Shown here: positions 1-11,589 of the stretch, in pieces | Layout of the letters: each line of letters begins with the position of its first letter | Position numbering within the stretch: the first letter of the stretch is position 1 | Assembly: GCA_022453515.1 (NCBI GenBank) | Contig: JAJNNY010000003.1 | Span: 1,116,001-1,180,000, forward strand | Reading direction: 5' to 3' | From: Astrocystis sublimbata | Taxonomy: Eukaryota > Ascomycota > Sordariomycetes > Xylariales > Xylariaceae | DNA length: 64,000 nucleotides | The notes under the pieces: model-generated | Database searches by the model: none | What the model was told of the DNA's origin: nothing | What the model saw: the letters and a program-made list of their open reading frames with translations, nothing else | Program-made: the position numbers and the translations under genes

Positions 1-684
1 CCATTTTTGTTGCTGGCGGGCTGGGCGAGAGCGGTGCGCGGTTGGGAGATGGCTGGATCCTCCGGCTGGGGTAGATGGGATGGTAAAAAGCTAAGGCCTG
101 GAGGCGTAAACGGATTAGGGAATGTGTGCTCTGTTTCTTTTTTTGTCTTATGTATGTTGGTGGCGGCGATGATTCCTGAATTCTGAATTCTGTTTTTCTT
201 TTTTCCTATTATGCCCCCTTTGGGGTACGATTGTATACATACCGACTCAACCAACACACGCCGAATGCCGCGGCAGCTGCTGTAGTGACGAAAAAATGTA
301 AGTAGCTACCAACTACATGACGTAGGTAGGCTAGGTAGCTGTTCTGGAATGCCTGCAAAACAACAGATATGATATCCCATTGTATGGTCTACTGCGAGCA
401 ATGTCGACCGATCGCTTTATTTTCCTGTGATAACTTCAAAATAGAGAGTTTTTGATGTTGCTTATCTTCAATCAATTCGATACAAATGCTGTTTTATGTA
501 CAGTAGCTTCCGCGAAGCGCCGTCTATGACGAAGCCCTCTCTCTCCCCCTTCCCCCACTCTCACACCTCACACTTCTAAATGCATCCCATCGCTCGCGCC
601 CGCCAAGCATGAACGTTACACGGGCTCGCATTATGTTTTCGTGTTTCATTATTTCTTTCCTTTCCTTTGCTTTCCAGTCTATCA
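1..684. other. Left-edge intergenic region
   Basis: No supported complete gene. It holds the 3' flank of the complex I gene and a TAGGTAGG-type motif near 320-345. On the minus strand an ATG lies at 4..2 in a good fungal start context (CAAAAATGG), so a gene may begin here and run out of the window to the left. That cannot be tested because only one codon is inside. Confidence 0.4.
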
Positions 685-1653
685 CTATAGATCCTTGCGC
701 GTCAGCTCGGCGCCCCAGGGCTCGCTGGTTAGGTTGGTCTGGCCGGCGGCGTTCTCGCAGGTGTCGCGTTTGCTCTGGGTGCCGAGCTTGGGGAGGTTGG
801 CCTTGTTGCCGGTGGTGGCGGCCTCGCGGAGGCCGGCCAGCAGCTTCTTGGTGGTGTCGGGGGTCAGGTCCTCGTAGTAGTCGTCGTTGATCTGGATCAT
901 GGGGGCGTTGACGCAGGCGCCCAGGCACTCGACCTCGATGAAGGTGAAGAGCCCGTCCGGGGTCGTCTCGCCCTGCGCGATGCCTAGCTCCTCCTTGATG
1001 GCCTTGACGATGACGTCGCTGCCGCAGCCGCCGAGCTGGCAGGGGGTCTGTGTCGAGGTGTCAGTTCATGCGGGACTATCTCTTTTTTTTGTAGATCTCT
1101 CTCGGTGATATTGGTGATAGTAACTCACGGTAGTGCAGGCCTGGACGTGGAACTTGCCGACGGGGGTGCGGTTGTACATGGTGTAGAAGGAGGCGACCTC
1201 GTAGACGCGGGCTGGGGGCATCTCGAGCAGGCGGGCGATCTCGTTCATGACGGAGATGGAGGTGAAGCCGTGCTGGCGCTGGCCGAGGTCGAGCAGGGGC
1301 ATGACGGCGGCCTTCTTGTACTGCGGCGGGTAGCGCTTGAGGATCTCGGCCATGAGCGCCTCGTTCTGCGCGTTGAACTTGAAGGGGATGTCGGGGTTGT
1401 TGTCGGGCGTGTTTCGGTGCTACAATGCAGATTTGTCTGTTAGTAAAACGACACAGCTAGCAGCAGTGGTTGTGGTTGGTTGCGGGAATGAATCAATGAA
1501 TGAAACCACACTTACGACGGAGAGGGTGTCGCTCCTCCGCGGACTGGCGGCCGTGAAGCTGCGGATGTGGTGGGATCGGGGGGCGCGGCTGGCAGCGGTG
1601 CGCGCTGCTGCTGCTGCGCTCCGGAAGAGCAACGGGTTGAGTTTGGACGCCAT
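685..1653 (-). CDS. nuo-24: NADH:ubiquinone oxidoreductase 24 kDa subunit (NDUFV2 type), mitochondrial
   Basis: This is the [2Fe-2S] (N1a) subunit of the complex I NADH-oxidising arm in the mitochondrial matrix. Exons 1516-1653, 1129-1419 and 685-1047 give 263 residues with all junctions in phase 0. The N-terminus is rich in Ala, Arg and Ser and lacks acidic residues, as in a transit peptide. The four cluster ligands are visible as C-TTTP-C (C141, C146) and C-LGA-C (C184, C188), followed by the family motif VNAPM. The second intron falls inside the first cysteine pair. The C-terminal tail ending in LTRKDL matches the fungal family. Length is normal. The family assignment rests on the continuous conserved body; only the exact cleavage site is unknown. 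Confidence 0.95.
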
Positions 1654-2508
1654 CGTGAGGGTGTGCCGGTTGGATGGGTTGGATTTGGCTCTGGAGGCAA
1701 TCGTCCACTCGGCCGTCTCAATTGACGATTGACGATTGACAAGGTGATGATGGAAGCCGATTCACCTGAGTGCTGATTGGCCAGAGCGGAGATTGATCCA
1801 CCCTACTACCTGCAACCTTGGAAAGCATCGTCCGTTCGAGAGCTCCCACCCACGCCACCTGTCTTAGTTGTCAAAACGCCGACGGCGGTCCGTCAGCGAG
1901 TAAGTAAATGACGTTCGGGAGAGCCCAATCTAGGTATCTTCCTAGGCGAGCTAGGTAAGGATGCATCGATAGAGCAGTCTGACGCCATCAATCTTTGAGC
2001 CAACCAATGCCGGGCCAACTTAACGTTCAAGCAAGCTCGGCGAGAAGTGCAATCTGGAGAGCGCTGATGCTGCTCAAGATCGAAAGTTGCCTTCTACGGA
2101 TCACAGTAACATAATTAATTGCTGTTTTCACTTTCATAAACAAGCAACGCTGGAGTGCTAGAAGGCAGCCGACAGCATGGTTAAATCATATACAGTCAAT
2201 CAAATCTTGTTATTCCTATCATTCTGTCCGACACAAAAACCAAAGTCGTGCATCATGTCGACATATGTAAATAATTTCATATAGCCGACTCTAGCAACGA
2301 CTAAGCGATCATCCCTCCGTCTTAAACCCGATATTTTCCATCTTACTCCCAAATAAACGCCGACATCAAGTACAATCAATGGATTACGACTAATGTGAGT
2401 GGTAACTGTCTGAAAACCACCCTGGGGAACTGGATCTTGTTTGGTACTCAGCCCTCACTAACCTTCCAAACAGGGCGTTGAGGCGTTTCGTGTGACGGTT
2501 AGGTTCGT
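1654..2508. other. Intergenic: nuo-24 promoter side and opsin 3' flank
   Basis: No coding signal seen. The region contains clustered CTAGGTA-type motifs at about 1930-1960 and moderately AT-rich DNA at 2100-2400. The part nearest 1654 should carry the nuo-24 promoter; no clear TATA element was recognised. Confidence 0.5.
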
Positions 2509-3765
2509 TTAGGCCTCCTCGCCATCCCCGACCTGCAAAGTCATTAGCATCGTCGTCGCGCAGACTCAATCATCAATACTCACGCGAAGAGCTCCCTCGG
2601 TAGACAAGCCATGAGCCCAGAAGCCCCCGACGGAAGGTGATGTGCGGGCCATGCTGTCATGGGTCAACAGCAACCAGAACCCGAAGACCGGCTTGGCGAG
2701 AACGTCTAGGACGGCGTAGGCAATGATCTCGCTATCGACATTCACCTTGCGAGCGCCATCGGCAACACCCCAGACACTAGCGATCTATTAGCCAACTGAA
2801 ATTGCTTATCCAGTACTGACCAGCCCGAACGTATCGGCTTCACTCATGCTCTCAACTTACATGGGGTAGATGGTCCAAAGGACCAGTGTGAAGAGCGAAA
2901 TGGCGCCGAAGAACACCTTTGTCTTGTTGTCCTTGTTGGCAACAGCGTAGCGTCCCTTGTAGCCCAGCTGGTAGACGATGTTGAGGAATGCGATGCACGC
3001 GAAGGCGTACCAGCCCCATCCTTGCCCTTCATTCCGAGAGAACGCGGCAAAGAGGCCCGTGAGGATCATGACCACGTCGGAAAAGATGAGCACGAGAATA
3101 CTGGCGCCGCTGAGGCCGGCGAGGAGGGACAGATCGAGGAGCAGGAGTGGTGTGGTCAGACACCACTTATGTACGAGACAGTTGTCAGCTCACCCCACCA
3201 TATCTCGCTGCAGCTGGGGAGGTGCGGGAAGCTTACATCGATATATCGTGCCCAGTATACTTGTCTCTTGACCACTTCGGTGATAACGTGGAGCTTGCTC
3301 TCCTTGAGGACTGTGGTGTGAAGACTGACACCAGTTCCCGTGGCCATGGCGTAGTAGGACAGGAACGCAATGGTCGTGATAAAGGCGGTGATGATGTGGA
3401 ACAAGCGTTTTTGCTACGTACTTCATTAGCCCTCAGTGCTTGACATGGCTTGATTCGGAGTACTTGCCACTGGGACTCTCATCGCCATAGCATAAAATCC
3501 TAGCGAGGAAAGGCCCATTAGGACGCAGACAACCCTATTGACATTTTGTAAGTCGAAGCTCTCGAAGCGTCCACGTTCAATGCCAACGGTATCAATCAAC
3601 GCACCAGAGAGTCTTATGCCCAACATCGGTGGATAACTGATGATACACTTTTGGGATATCCGGCGTCACAGTCGGGATTGGTAGCGTAGAGGTGTGTGTT
3701 GGTCTATGTCGACCTCCACTGGTAGCCCCAAGGACCTGTTCGAATACATCGTCTGGGATCATCAT
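2509..3765 (-). CDS. Fungal microbial-type rhodopsin, candidate light-driven proton pump
   Basis: A seven-helix retinal protein of the fungal opsin family (CarO, NOP-1, Leptosphaeria rhodopsin). Six exons (3605-3765, 3468-3534, 3237-3413, 2861-3165, 2584-2776, 2509-2532) give 308 residues. By alignment with bacteriorhodopsin, R132, D135 and D146 occupy the positions of R82, D85 and D96, within RYIDW and TTPLLLLD. D165 matches D115, D261 matches D212, and K265 in DVLAKP is the Schiff-base lysine. Having both D85 and D96 equivalents is the proton-pump pattern; NOP-1 has Glu at the second site. Intron 2 uses a GC donor (GTG|GCAAGT). The last exon is seven codons, and unspliced reading would stop after five codons. 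The start is the first of two adjacent ATGs. No carotenoid genes lie nearby, unlike Fusarium carO. Confidence 0.93.
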
Positions 3766-6006
3766 TTTGGACAGATGATTATCAAGTTTCTATTCCCAAA
3801 TGACTTGTATAATGTTTTGATGGTTTCTGGCACTTGAGCTCTGCTCTGTTCGATTCAGATGTTCCAAATATCGATGCTTGCAAGATATGTGTGCGATGAA
3901 AGATGAAGAGTCTCGAGTAGCCAGAGAGCTGACGGAATGATAGCTATGTACGAGCCACTCGGGACACAAGCTTACGTCTACTCGAACATGCCTAGGTAGA
4001 ATGGTGTCGTCACCGTGCTCTCATCGTATAAGTGGCTGAGCCAATCAGAACCGGGCGGCGATGTTCGTTCTAGACAAGGAGCCTCACTTGACCTCCCTTA
4101 GCCTGCAGTAACCCTGATGTCGCCCCGGGAAGGAATGCGGGGAAGCTGAACGATCACGAGACAACAATGCAAGTCGATACAGTTTGGGACATGACTTCAC
4201 ATGATTGATACTAAGTATATAGACGTTTTGAACCACGATTAGATTTCAAGCAGGGAGCTAGGGCCAATAAACCGGCATCGTGGTTCCATGTTGGACGTTG
4301 ACCCGCAATGATCGAACTTGGTTCGTCTTAAAGGGCTCGAATCGGTGCCGATCGATGACTCTGATGAAGAATGCACCGAGAATGCAACTCTACAGTATGT
4401 GGCGAGTGTAGTGCAGAACGTCTCGGAAGCATCCGTGATGTGTCCGTCGTTCGAGACCAGGCTCGCCAGGCAATGCGCTGAGTGAGCCATGTCCGGGAGG
4501 CCGCTAACAGCCGTCGGTCTTGGCATCATCGACGCGCAATTATCGCGTCCGATGCTACCTAAAGACCACAGTAGTGTTGAAGATCAAATGGAACCTACCC
4601 CTCCGAGTAAGCTTTGACTATTGATTAGGACCTCGTTGACAACCAACTATCTCAAAGAAACGAAAGTAATAGCTGTTCTATTGGCAATGTAATAAATAGG
4701 CCAGCTGGTGAGATGGCTACCAGGTCGAGAGGGACTACCCTGAAACTGTCGCGGATAGTGCAGTTAGTGGTAGGTAACAGTAAGGGCAGTCTACATAGTA
4801 TGTAAAGTGATTATAGAAGAGTTTAGGCTCGATCCGGAATAATAATAGAAACTTGTACTTAATCATCGAAACTTTCCGGCATGTCAGACCTACGGACTAT
4901 AGTAGCAAATATGTTGAACAGATCCTGATTATTTCCCAACAATTATCTGCATAAGGATTAAAGGGGACAACAATCGCTTCAGGCATAATAAGGCAGCCAT
5001 TGCGATTAATTCAATACTATGATTATGATAGTCATTGTTGGCTACCGAAATGGCATTGCACGCGCGACCGTAGGATGTTCGAGGATGTTCTACTGTTCCA
5101 CCAAATATAGGTATTCATCATACACAACACACGATGCGAAACAGCTCACCGTTTAGTGTAATCAATTGGTTGATCACCTTCACTGCATGTCTTCTAATTT
5201 TAGTTTGGATGTTGGACAATACTACCTAGGTAGGTAGGCAGCCAATTAATTCGATTATCTAGGTCATTGGTTGTACTTATGAATGCGGCATGTTCTGCGT
5301 CTTCTTCTTCAAGGTCGACTACTGATTTAATATATAAGTGGTAACTACTATCATTTATATTCTGGTAATTAGTCACATAATTTTCCGCGACACTTGGCAT
5401 AATATCCTGATGCGCACCAAAAGTGAGAAATTAAAAGCTTCTAGTATCTGGTATGAGGACGTGAACGTACTCTTATAAGAGGCGGGGAGACCATTGCTTA
5501 CCTTGGAAGATATCATGGATATGGATGGATATGAGGGCCCGTCTCGAACCATGATGCCTCATTAATATTAGCGGCGAAGCTTGACGCTAGAGGTGGGGTA
5601 GCTGGGCGGCCCCGCCAAAACCAGGCTCGCCAGGCAGCCTCGGCAGCTACCCCTCGTAGCCCGAAGTACCTAGGTACCTTACCTACCCCAGACAGCTCCT
5701 CCGAAATCGTACCTACCTTAGGTACCCGAATGAGCACCGAGTACCTTCCCTAGGGCTTGGCTGGCGAGCTGGATAAGCAACCTTGCCTGATTTACTGAAC
5801 AAACCTTTAGTTCTTTACATCCAGCCTCTGTAACCGACCTCTATCCAGCTTCATACACGTAACAACAGTACGCACGACTATCCATACCCTTCGCATACGA
5901 CCGCCGATATAGCCAATACACAGCACAATAGTCTAGCTATCGCAAGCCCAAGGCTTTCAGACTACCTACTGTCTGCTCGCTAGCATCCATATCTTGTCCG
6001 CTCGCC
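3766..6006. other. Intergenic 2.2 kb between opsin and CSN3
   Basis: This divergent interval should contain the promoters of both flanking genes. The middle (about 4550-5450) is AT-rich and without a credible gene. Two exact copies of TACCTAGGTA lie at 5223-5232 and 5667-5676, the latter inside a dense run of CCTA/TAGG motifs (5640-5750) close to CSN3. An open frame of 96 codons at 4239-4529 on the minus strand has no recognisable features. Confidence 0.5.
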
Positions 6007-7604
6007 ATGGACCAGTGTGCGAGCATCCTGCTGGCCTTCCCGTCGCAGAGCGACCTTGCCGACAACGCTGCCTACCACAAAGCCGTCACTGCGCACATAC
6101 AACGCTTGTCAAAGCTCCTGAAGGAGCGGTCGCAGGACCTAGTAGTCCACAGTGCCCCTCTCCTCGATGTCGGTTACCCAAACCTCACGTCCCCTCGCTG
6201 CTCGCGGCTTGCGGGTTGCTCTGATCGTGCGCTGACCACATGACCAGGCCCTCGATCCAGCTGTTCATTCGCTATCATACCTCGCCGTCTTACATGCCTT
6301 AATATTCCCCAGTCCGGCGTCGAGTGTGCCCCAGGTGTACATAATGGAGAAGGTCGTCACCTGCATGCTCAACTTTGACGGAGTGCAATGTCGCTATGCC
6401 GGTACTATCCTGACAGACATCTTGGAGAGTGTGGGCAATGGCCGTTTACTACCTGTAGGTAACACTGTAACCACCGCCATGGAGATGTGTGCCTCTCTTT
6501 ACTGACGCACTGGACTAGCCTTCCGTGGCCGTCGAGGCTCTCGCTGCTGCTATCTTGAGACTTGATCCTTCTGGATCAATGCTCACTTCGTCGCACCTCC
6601 TTTTAATCAAGCTAGCATACGAAACAGACAATATAGCGCAAGCGCTACCCGTGATAGACAAGGATATCGTTTTCTATCCGGGTATGGCAAACCACGACAA
6701 CGTGCAGTTCTTGTGCAATCCAGAATTATCCCCCCCTTCATACATATCGAAAGGTACAGGGCTTACGGACTTGCTCAAGACCCCAGCGCTACTGGAATAC
6801 GACCTGCTGCGTGGGATGATGTACAGTGCGCGGCGAGAGTGGCCGAAGGCGCAGGCGGCTTTTGAACGCGTTGTTGCATTCCCGACTAAGGATGGTGGCT
6901 GCAGCAAGATAACGGTAGAAGCCTTCAAAAAATGGGTTCTGGTGAGCCTGCTCTCCGAAGGACGCCATGTTGAGGATCTGCCGTATGCGTATGCCCATAC
7001 AATCAAGACGCTCAAAACACTCGGCAGGCCTTACATATCCATCGCGATAGCATTTGCGACGGACGACGTCCAGACGTTAAAGCAAGAGGTAGAACAAAAC
7101 ACACAGATGTGGCTAGAAGACGGCAATATGGGCTTGGTACAGGAGGTCGTAGCGGCATACCAGAAGTGGCGTATCCTCTCGCTGCGCGATATCTACACCC
7201 AGCTCTCAATTGCCGAGATCCGCAGGCAGACGAAGAGTGCGGAGACAGGTGCGGCCCTTAACACGGACGAGGACGTTGAGGCCCTCATTCAGAACATGAT
7301 AGTCTCAGGCATGCTGAAGGGCGTCATCGAGAAGAACGACGATGGAACCAAGTTCCTCAATTTCTTCTCGCCCACAACACATCTGTCCGAGGAGGAGTTC
7401 GCAGAAGAAACACAGCGCGCCGTGCTTAGATTGAAGGAACTGAACAAGATGATCCACGCCACCAATCAGCGTCTCGGCACGAGCAAAGAGTACGTCAGAT
7501 GGGCCGTACGGGAGAGCAGGCGCGACAAATCTAACGTCGAGGGGCATGCGGACACGACACTCGAGATGATCGACGATGAAGATCTGATGGGTTCGAACGG
7601 CTAG
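6007..7604 (+). CDS. csn3: COP9 signalosome subunit 3
   Basis: CSN3 is a PCI-domain subunit of the COP9 signalosome, which removes NEDD8 from cullins and in fungi influences development. Exons 6007-6168, 6248-6454 and 6519-7604 give 484 residues, normal for the family. The N-terminal half is alpha-helical repeats (HSLSYLAVLHAL and similar). The PCI/winged-helix part lies in the last third, including ISIAIAF, LRDIYTQLSIAEI and the acidic tail EMIDDEDLMG. Intron 1 has a weak donor (GAT|GTCGGT) chosen because it joins LLD to ALDPAVHS in frame. Intron 2 is GTAGGT to CTAG. The start ATG gives the expected N-terminus. Immediately downstream is a minisatellite whose units are multiples of three bases (separate entry). 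Confidence 0.9.
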
Positions 7605-8577
7605 TATTCCTTGCTTCGACGAAAGTTTTTGTGGGGGAAGAGGCTCATAGCCAGACAGTCAAGGAGGGCAGCCAGACGACGGCAGTCGAGAGCAATCAGA
7701 CGACGGCAGTCAAGGAAAGCATTCAGACGACGGCAGTCAAGGAGAGCGAGTAAATGCCTGTTTGGCGAACAGTGCTGAGTGCCCGATGTGTGCCGTTACC
7801 GGCGTCGATGCGTGATCGGGGAAAGAGACTACAGATGATGTTGTGGTCCGAATGAATAGATGAATGAGTGTATTTATAGACTAGGAACGATGACACGACC
7901 GGCAGGACTTTGAATATGAGTCCCGCGCGACGAAGTACATGATAAGCAGATCCGTCTGCCCAGGTACGGATAGACAGCGTATTCAATACACAACGAAATC
8001 ATGACATGATCAGCCATACGTGTTTCCTGTGCGTGGGCTGTGGAGGTTTGCTTGCTTGCTATGGCTTTTTTTTCGCTTCTGCGCAAATCCTAGGTGGTAT
8101 CATGATGTCTGATCAGTCTTAATGACTTTTTGTCTGTGCAATGCACTGCATATATAACTCTACGTACATACACCGACGCTGCTTCATTTGCATGCCCATG
8201 GATGCTCTCCGCATTTTCTTATGTTGGTTGGGTTGGTGTGACTGTGACTGCCTACATCATGAATGGGATTGTCAACTCCATCCTCTCCATTGAATCAACT
8301 AGGTACATAATACAGCCAGCCAGTCGAAAAGCTACTTTTGCGCCCGTCTCGTCCACACACACGATATTGCCGTGGTCTAAATCCGCATCATCTATCACCC
8401 ATCTTTCCTGATAGTCGTCCATTTTGTGGAATCAGGTCCCGATTTTATTTGATGCGAGGTTAGGGCGCAAACACCAAGTTGTCTGTCTGTCTCCCGTGGC
8501 AGAAACAACTAGTTGCTGCACCATGGCTACCTAGGTAGGGAGCGACGCAACCTCATGGATAGCAGACATCGCCACTA
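7605..8577. other. Intergenic between convergent CSN3 and RPA1
   Basis: This region holds the 3' flanks of two convergent genes. It contains the minisatellite at 7652-7750, an exact TACCTAGGTA at 8528-8537, and otherwise unremarkable sequence. No gene is supported. Confidence 0.5.
7652..7750. repeat. Short tandem repeat with period a multiple of 3
   Basis: Four imperfect copies based on CAGACGACGGCAGTCAAGGA start at 7652, 7673, 7697 and 7724, with spacings of 21, 24 and 27 bases. It begins 48 bases after the CSN3 stop codon. Two forward frames stay open through all copies: one reads as QTTAVKES repeats ending at a TAA at 7751-7753, the other as an Arg-rich peptide in the CSN3 frame. Confidence 0.8.
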
Positions 8578-10806
8578 TCATGAGCTGATGCCAAATTGCT
8601 TGATCAGGTCGGCCAACTTGGCAGCTTCCGACTTGTAGTCCAGCTGGTTGGCACCCATGACCTGATACCGTACCCTAGGAAGAAGCGAGACTTAGTAAGT
8701 TGATTCAATCTCAAGCATGATTAAGACAAGACAGTCACAGTCAACGCTGCAACCAGCCGGGAAAAGAAGCGTTGGTGAACAGAGAGATGAATGATAAGAC
8801 AAGAACACATACCTTTGATTCTCGCCGTACATGTCCATCTTAGCACGGCAGCGGAAGCTGAGCTTTGAGCAATTGGCAGCCTCGAAAATGCCAGCAACAC
8901 GGTCTTCGTCGTTATCCTTGATCTCCATGAGCTCGTCGGCAGACATGCCCATGACGATGCGGCCGACGTCGTCGAAGCACGAGAGCCATAGCTGGCCGGT
9001 GTGGTCGTTGACGTTGACGCTCATGATGTAGCGGTACTGCGGGCGCCCGTGGTTGACGTTGCACTTCTCGCACCTCCACGTGCCGTCGCCCTGGTCGATG
9101 ACCTTCTTGTTGCAGCCCTCGCTGCTGCACGCCGGATATGCGAAGTTCTCCTGCTTGATGTATACTATAGTCGCCTTGAGCGAGAAGTAATCCGTATTCT
9201 CCATGCCTAAGTTCTCGTCCTTGACTTGTGAGATACACTTTGTCTGGTCCGGGCGTCCCGTGGCAGCGCCCATGGAGGCCATGCTATTGTGCGAGTTGAA
9301 GTTGTCAGTGCGGCCTTGAGAGTCATACCAACCCTTCAGGCGATGGGCCTCTTCGATATCGGGGTCAACAGCCATGGTGCCGGATGCAAGGAGAGAGAGT
9401 GAACGACCGCCAAAGTCGGACACTTTGACGCCCTTGAATGCAACAACCGATTCGGGCTGTGAGCTGAATGCGGTTGCTGTCTTGCCCCATATGGTGAGGC
9501 GCACCGAGAACTGTGAGTCGTCGACGAGCGTGAGCTCACGCTTATCGTAGGGCTTTCCGGTGGTCTTTGCGGTAATCTGTGATACCTCGCCAACATCTTT
9601 CAGCACTCCAACAATGTCTACTGTAGAATCCTTCTCGACGGACTGAAGGTCGGAAATGTTGACAAAGTTGAAGCGAACCTGGGGTACGCTCGCCTGGTCT
9701 TCGGCTTTTTCTATGATGGTCTCACGCTCGAACGCGAGTTCGTAATCGTTGGGAAGATTTGAGAACTGTTTCTTGGCCAGGTTGACTTTGCAAGTGCTGA
9801 TGTAGTAAACCTGACCCTCTTGCAAGATGTCGTAGAAGGCATCGCATTGCTCGTTGAACCCCGTTGCTTTGATCTCGCCGCTCTCGTCGAGAAGGTTGAC
9901 CGAGAACAGTTTGCCCTCGCCAGATGCTTTGTGCCAGGTCTTGATGTCTGATTTTGATGTGACGCGGGCCTTTATGGTCCACTTGTGTGCGTAGGGAGAA
10001 ATGGATTCGATGGGATAGATGACAATGTTCCCATGAGCCTTGGAGCTGCCGCCGCCGCCACCGCCACCACCTCCTCCTGGTCCCATACGCGATGACATAG
10101 GCTCTGACTTAACGGGGGCCGAGGACTCGGTCTTGGTGCCGTAGAAACCAGAGCCGCCAATCGAGGTATCTGCGGCAGCTTGTTTGGCCTCGAAGGGTGC
10201 GGGCTCCCCGATTCGATCGTGAGCGCCAAGCTCAGTGGCGACCTCAAGATCGAGAATGATCAAGATACTTCAGCAGATCAGCATCTTGTCTTACACCACG
10301 AAGAGAACGGGAGATTGCAATTCAATACATACTTCTTGCCCTTGACGGCGTTCGCTTGGTATGACTTCACCCGTACTATGCAGCCTCGGATGAGCTGATC
10401 GTCATGTATGACATGGTTGGCCTCTGCGGGATGATCAGCATGGCCAGTTCGGAATATGGTGTCGACCTCAATCTAGTGTAGGAGAAGACGGCGTGCTTAC
10501 GGGTTGCCAGCATGCACTGGACATAGTTCCGGATATCGCTGAGCACGACTCGATAACGCTCTTGTGCGGCTGGGGCGCCTGGTGTTGGTGCCGCGTTCAG
10601 GGGCTTGATCTGAAGACACTGGAGGACGGGGACTGGGAATCTCTGGTCGGCGTTCCCGGGGTCGTGGAAGATGGCACTGAATTGGATTGGCGAGTCAGTT
10701 TCGTCAACTCGGGACGCAAGACGCAGGGGCGCAAGGGAGTCAAGGGATGGTGTACGCACTCCAAGGCACCCTGGGTGACGGCCTGTTGTGCGCCGGCGAC
10801 CGACAT
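8578..10806 (-). CDS. rfa1: Replication protein A 70 kDa subunit (RPA1/Rfa1)
   Basis: This is the large subunit of the nuclear single-strand DNA-binding complex RPA used in replication, repair and recombination. Exons 10760-10806, 10501-10676, 10333-10423, 8813-10267 and 8578-8674 give 621 residues. The N-terminal OB domain includes QCLQIKPL and HDDQLIRGCIVRVKSYQ. A linker carries ten consecutive Gly near 169-178. DBD-A (about 186-296), DBD-B (302-406) and DBD-C (456-610) follow. DBD-C has the zinc site C485, C490, C504, C507. The last exon begins in ENQRVRYQ and ends FGISS. The first exon is only 47 nt; the start MSVAGAQQ is the only ATG that joins in frame. An ACGCGT box lies about 145 bases upstream. 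At the fourth exon the residue created by splicing is read as Asn. Confidence 0.93.
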
Positions 10807-11589
10807 CTCGGCTTGACTTTGAGATTGTTTCTGGGTGATGGATTGTATGTGAAGGAGTGCAGCACACGCGAGCGTAAGAGGTGGTCAACTTGAGAGCGTG
10901 GGTTGCCGACTGAAGGTGCTAGAGAATGAGTATGGGGATGTCAGTTAGAACGCGTCGGGATGCGAAAAGTCGCGTCTCGGCTGCCTGCACAATTAAAGTT
11001 CCCGTTCTGGCACTTTGGCGTTTGGGCGGGCAAGTGGGGCCAGCCATGACGCGGGGTACTTAGCTAGAAGAGTTGCTGCGGCATCCTACGGGACAGGCAG
11101 CAGCGACGCCCATATGTAGATACCGAGGCACTTACTCTAGCGTGTATCTGGGAGTTCGACCCCGCCCCCACCTTCACCTGTCGCGTCACCCCTCACTAAG
11201 TCAGAGCTACATGTAGGTAGGACCTGGAACGTCATTCTCCTTGGCTGTAACCTTAGGTTACCAGCAGGTAGGTCTGTGGTTGCTAGGTACCTAAGAGATG
11301 AGCTGGCCAATCCTAACAAGGTCTCAATAGGCGCCAGTGAGACGACATGAAGGGTCTTTAGTTGATGCAAGTTCCAGGTACTATTTTAAACCTCGGAGCT
11401 TTGTCCAGGGAGCTTACGTCGCCTGCTTACCACGTACCTACACATCGCAATACACACCCAATACACACATAGATCAACATAGCCCAGCATCGTATTTTCT
11501 TGAGCAACCACCAAAACAAGCTGCATCTTTTGTCATCGGTACAACGATCGCAACGTACCACAACCAGGCGTCCCTTGACAATCTCGACC
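10807..11589. other. Divergent promoter region of RPA1 and the dienelactone hydrolase gene
   Basis: Non-coding interval between two divergently transcribed genes. It contains the ACGCGT element (10950-10955), additional CGCG-containing sites near 10971-10976 and 11047-11053, and CTAGGTACCTAAG near 11283. No open frame of note. Confidence 0.5.
10950..10955. promoter_or_regulatory. ACGCGT (MluI cell-cycle box-like) upstream of RPA1
   Basis: An exact ACGCGT hexamer lies 144 bases before the RPA1 start codon. In yeasts this element binds MBF (Mbp1/Swi6; Res1/Cdc10) and drives G1/S transcription of replication genes including RFA1. Function here is inferred from position and gene identity only. 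Confidence 0.45.

Noticed and set aside
2..4. Possible start codon of a minus-strand gene leaving the window on the left
   Set aside because: Start context is good, but only one codon is inside the window, so nothing can be supported.
4239..4529. 96-codon minus-strand open frame
   Set aside because: No family features, no splice extension, and not conserved in character; likely chance.
10376..10888. 170-codon minus-strand open frame upstream of the RPA1 body
   Set aside because: It is RPA1 exon 2 read through its introns in the wrong frame; the spliced model explains all of it.
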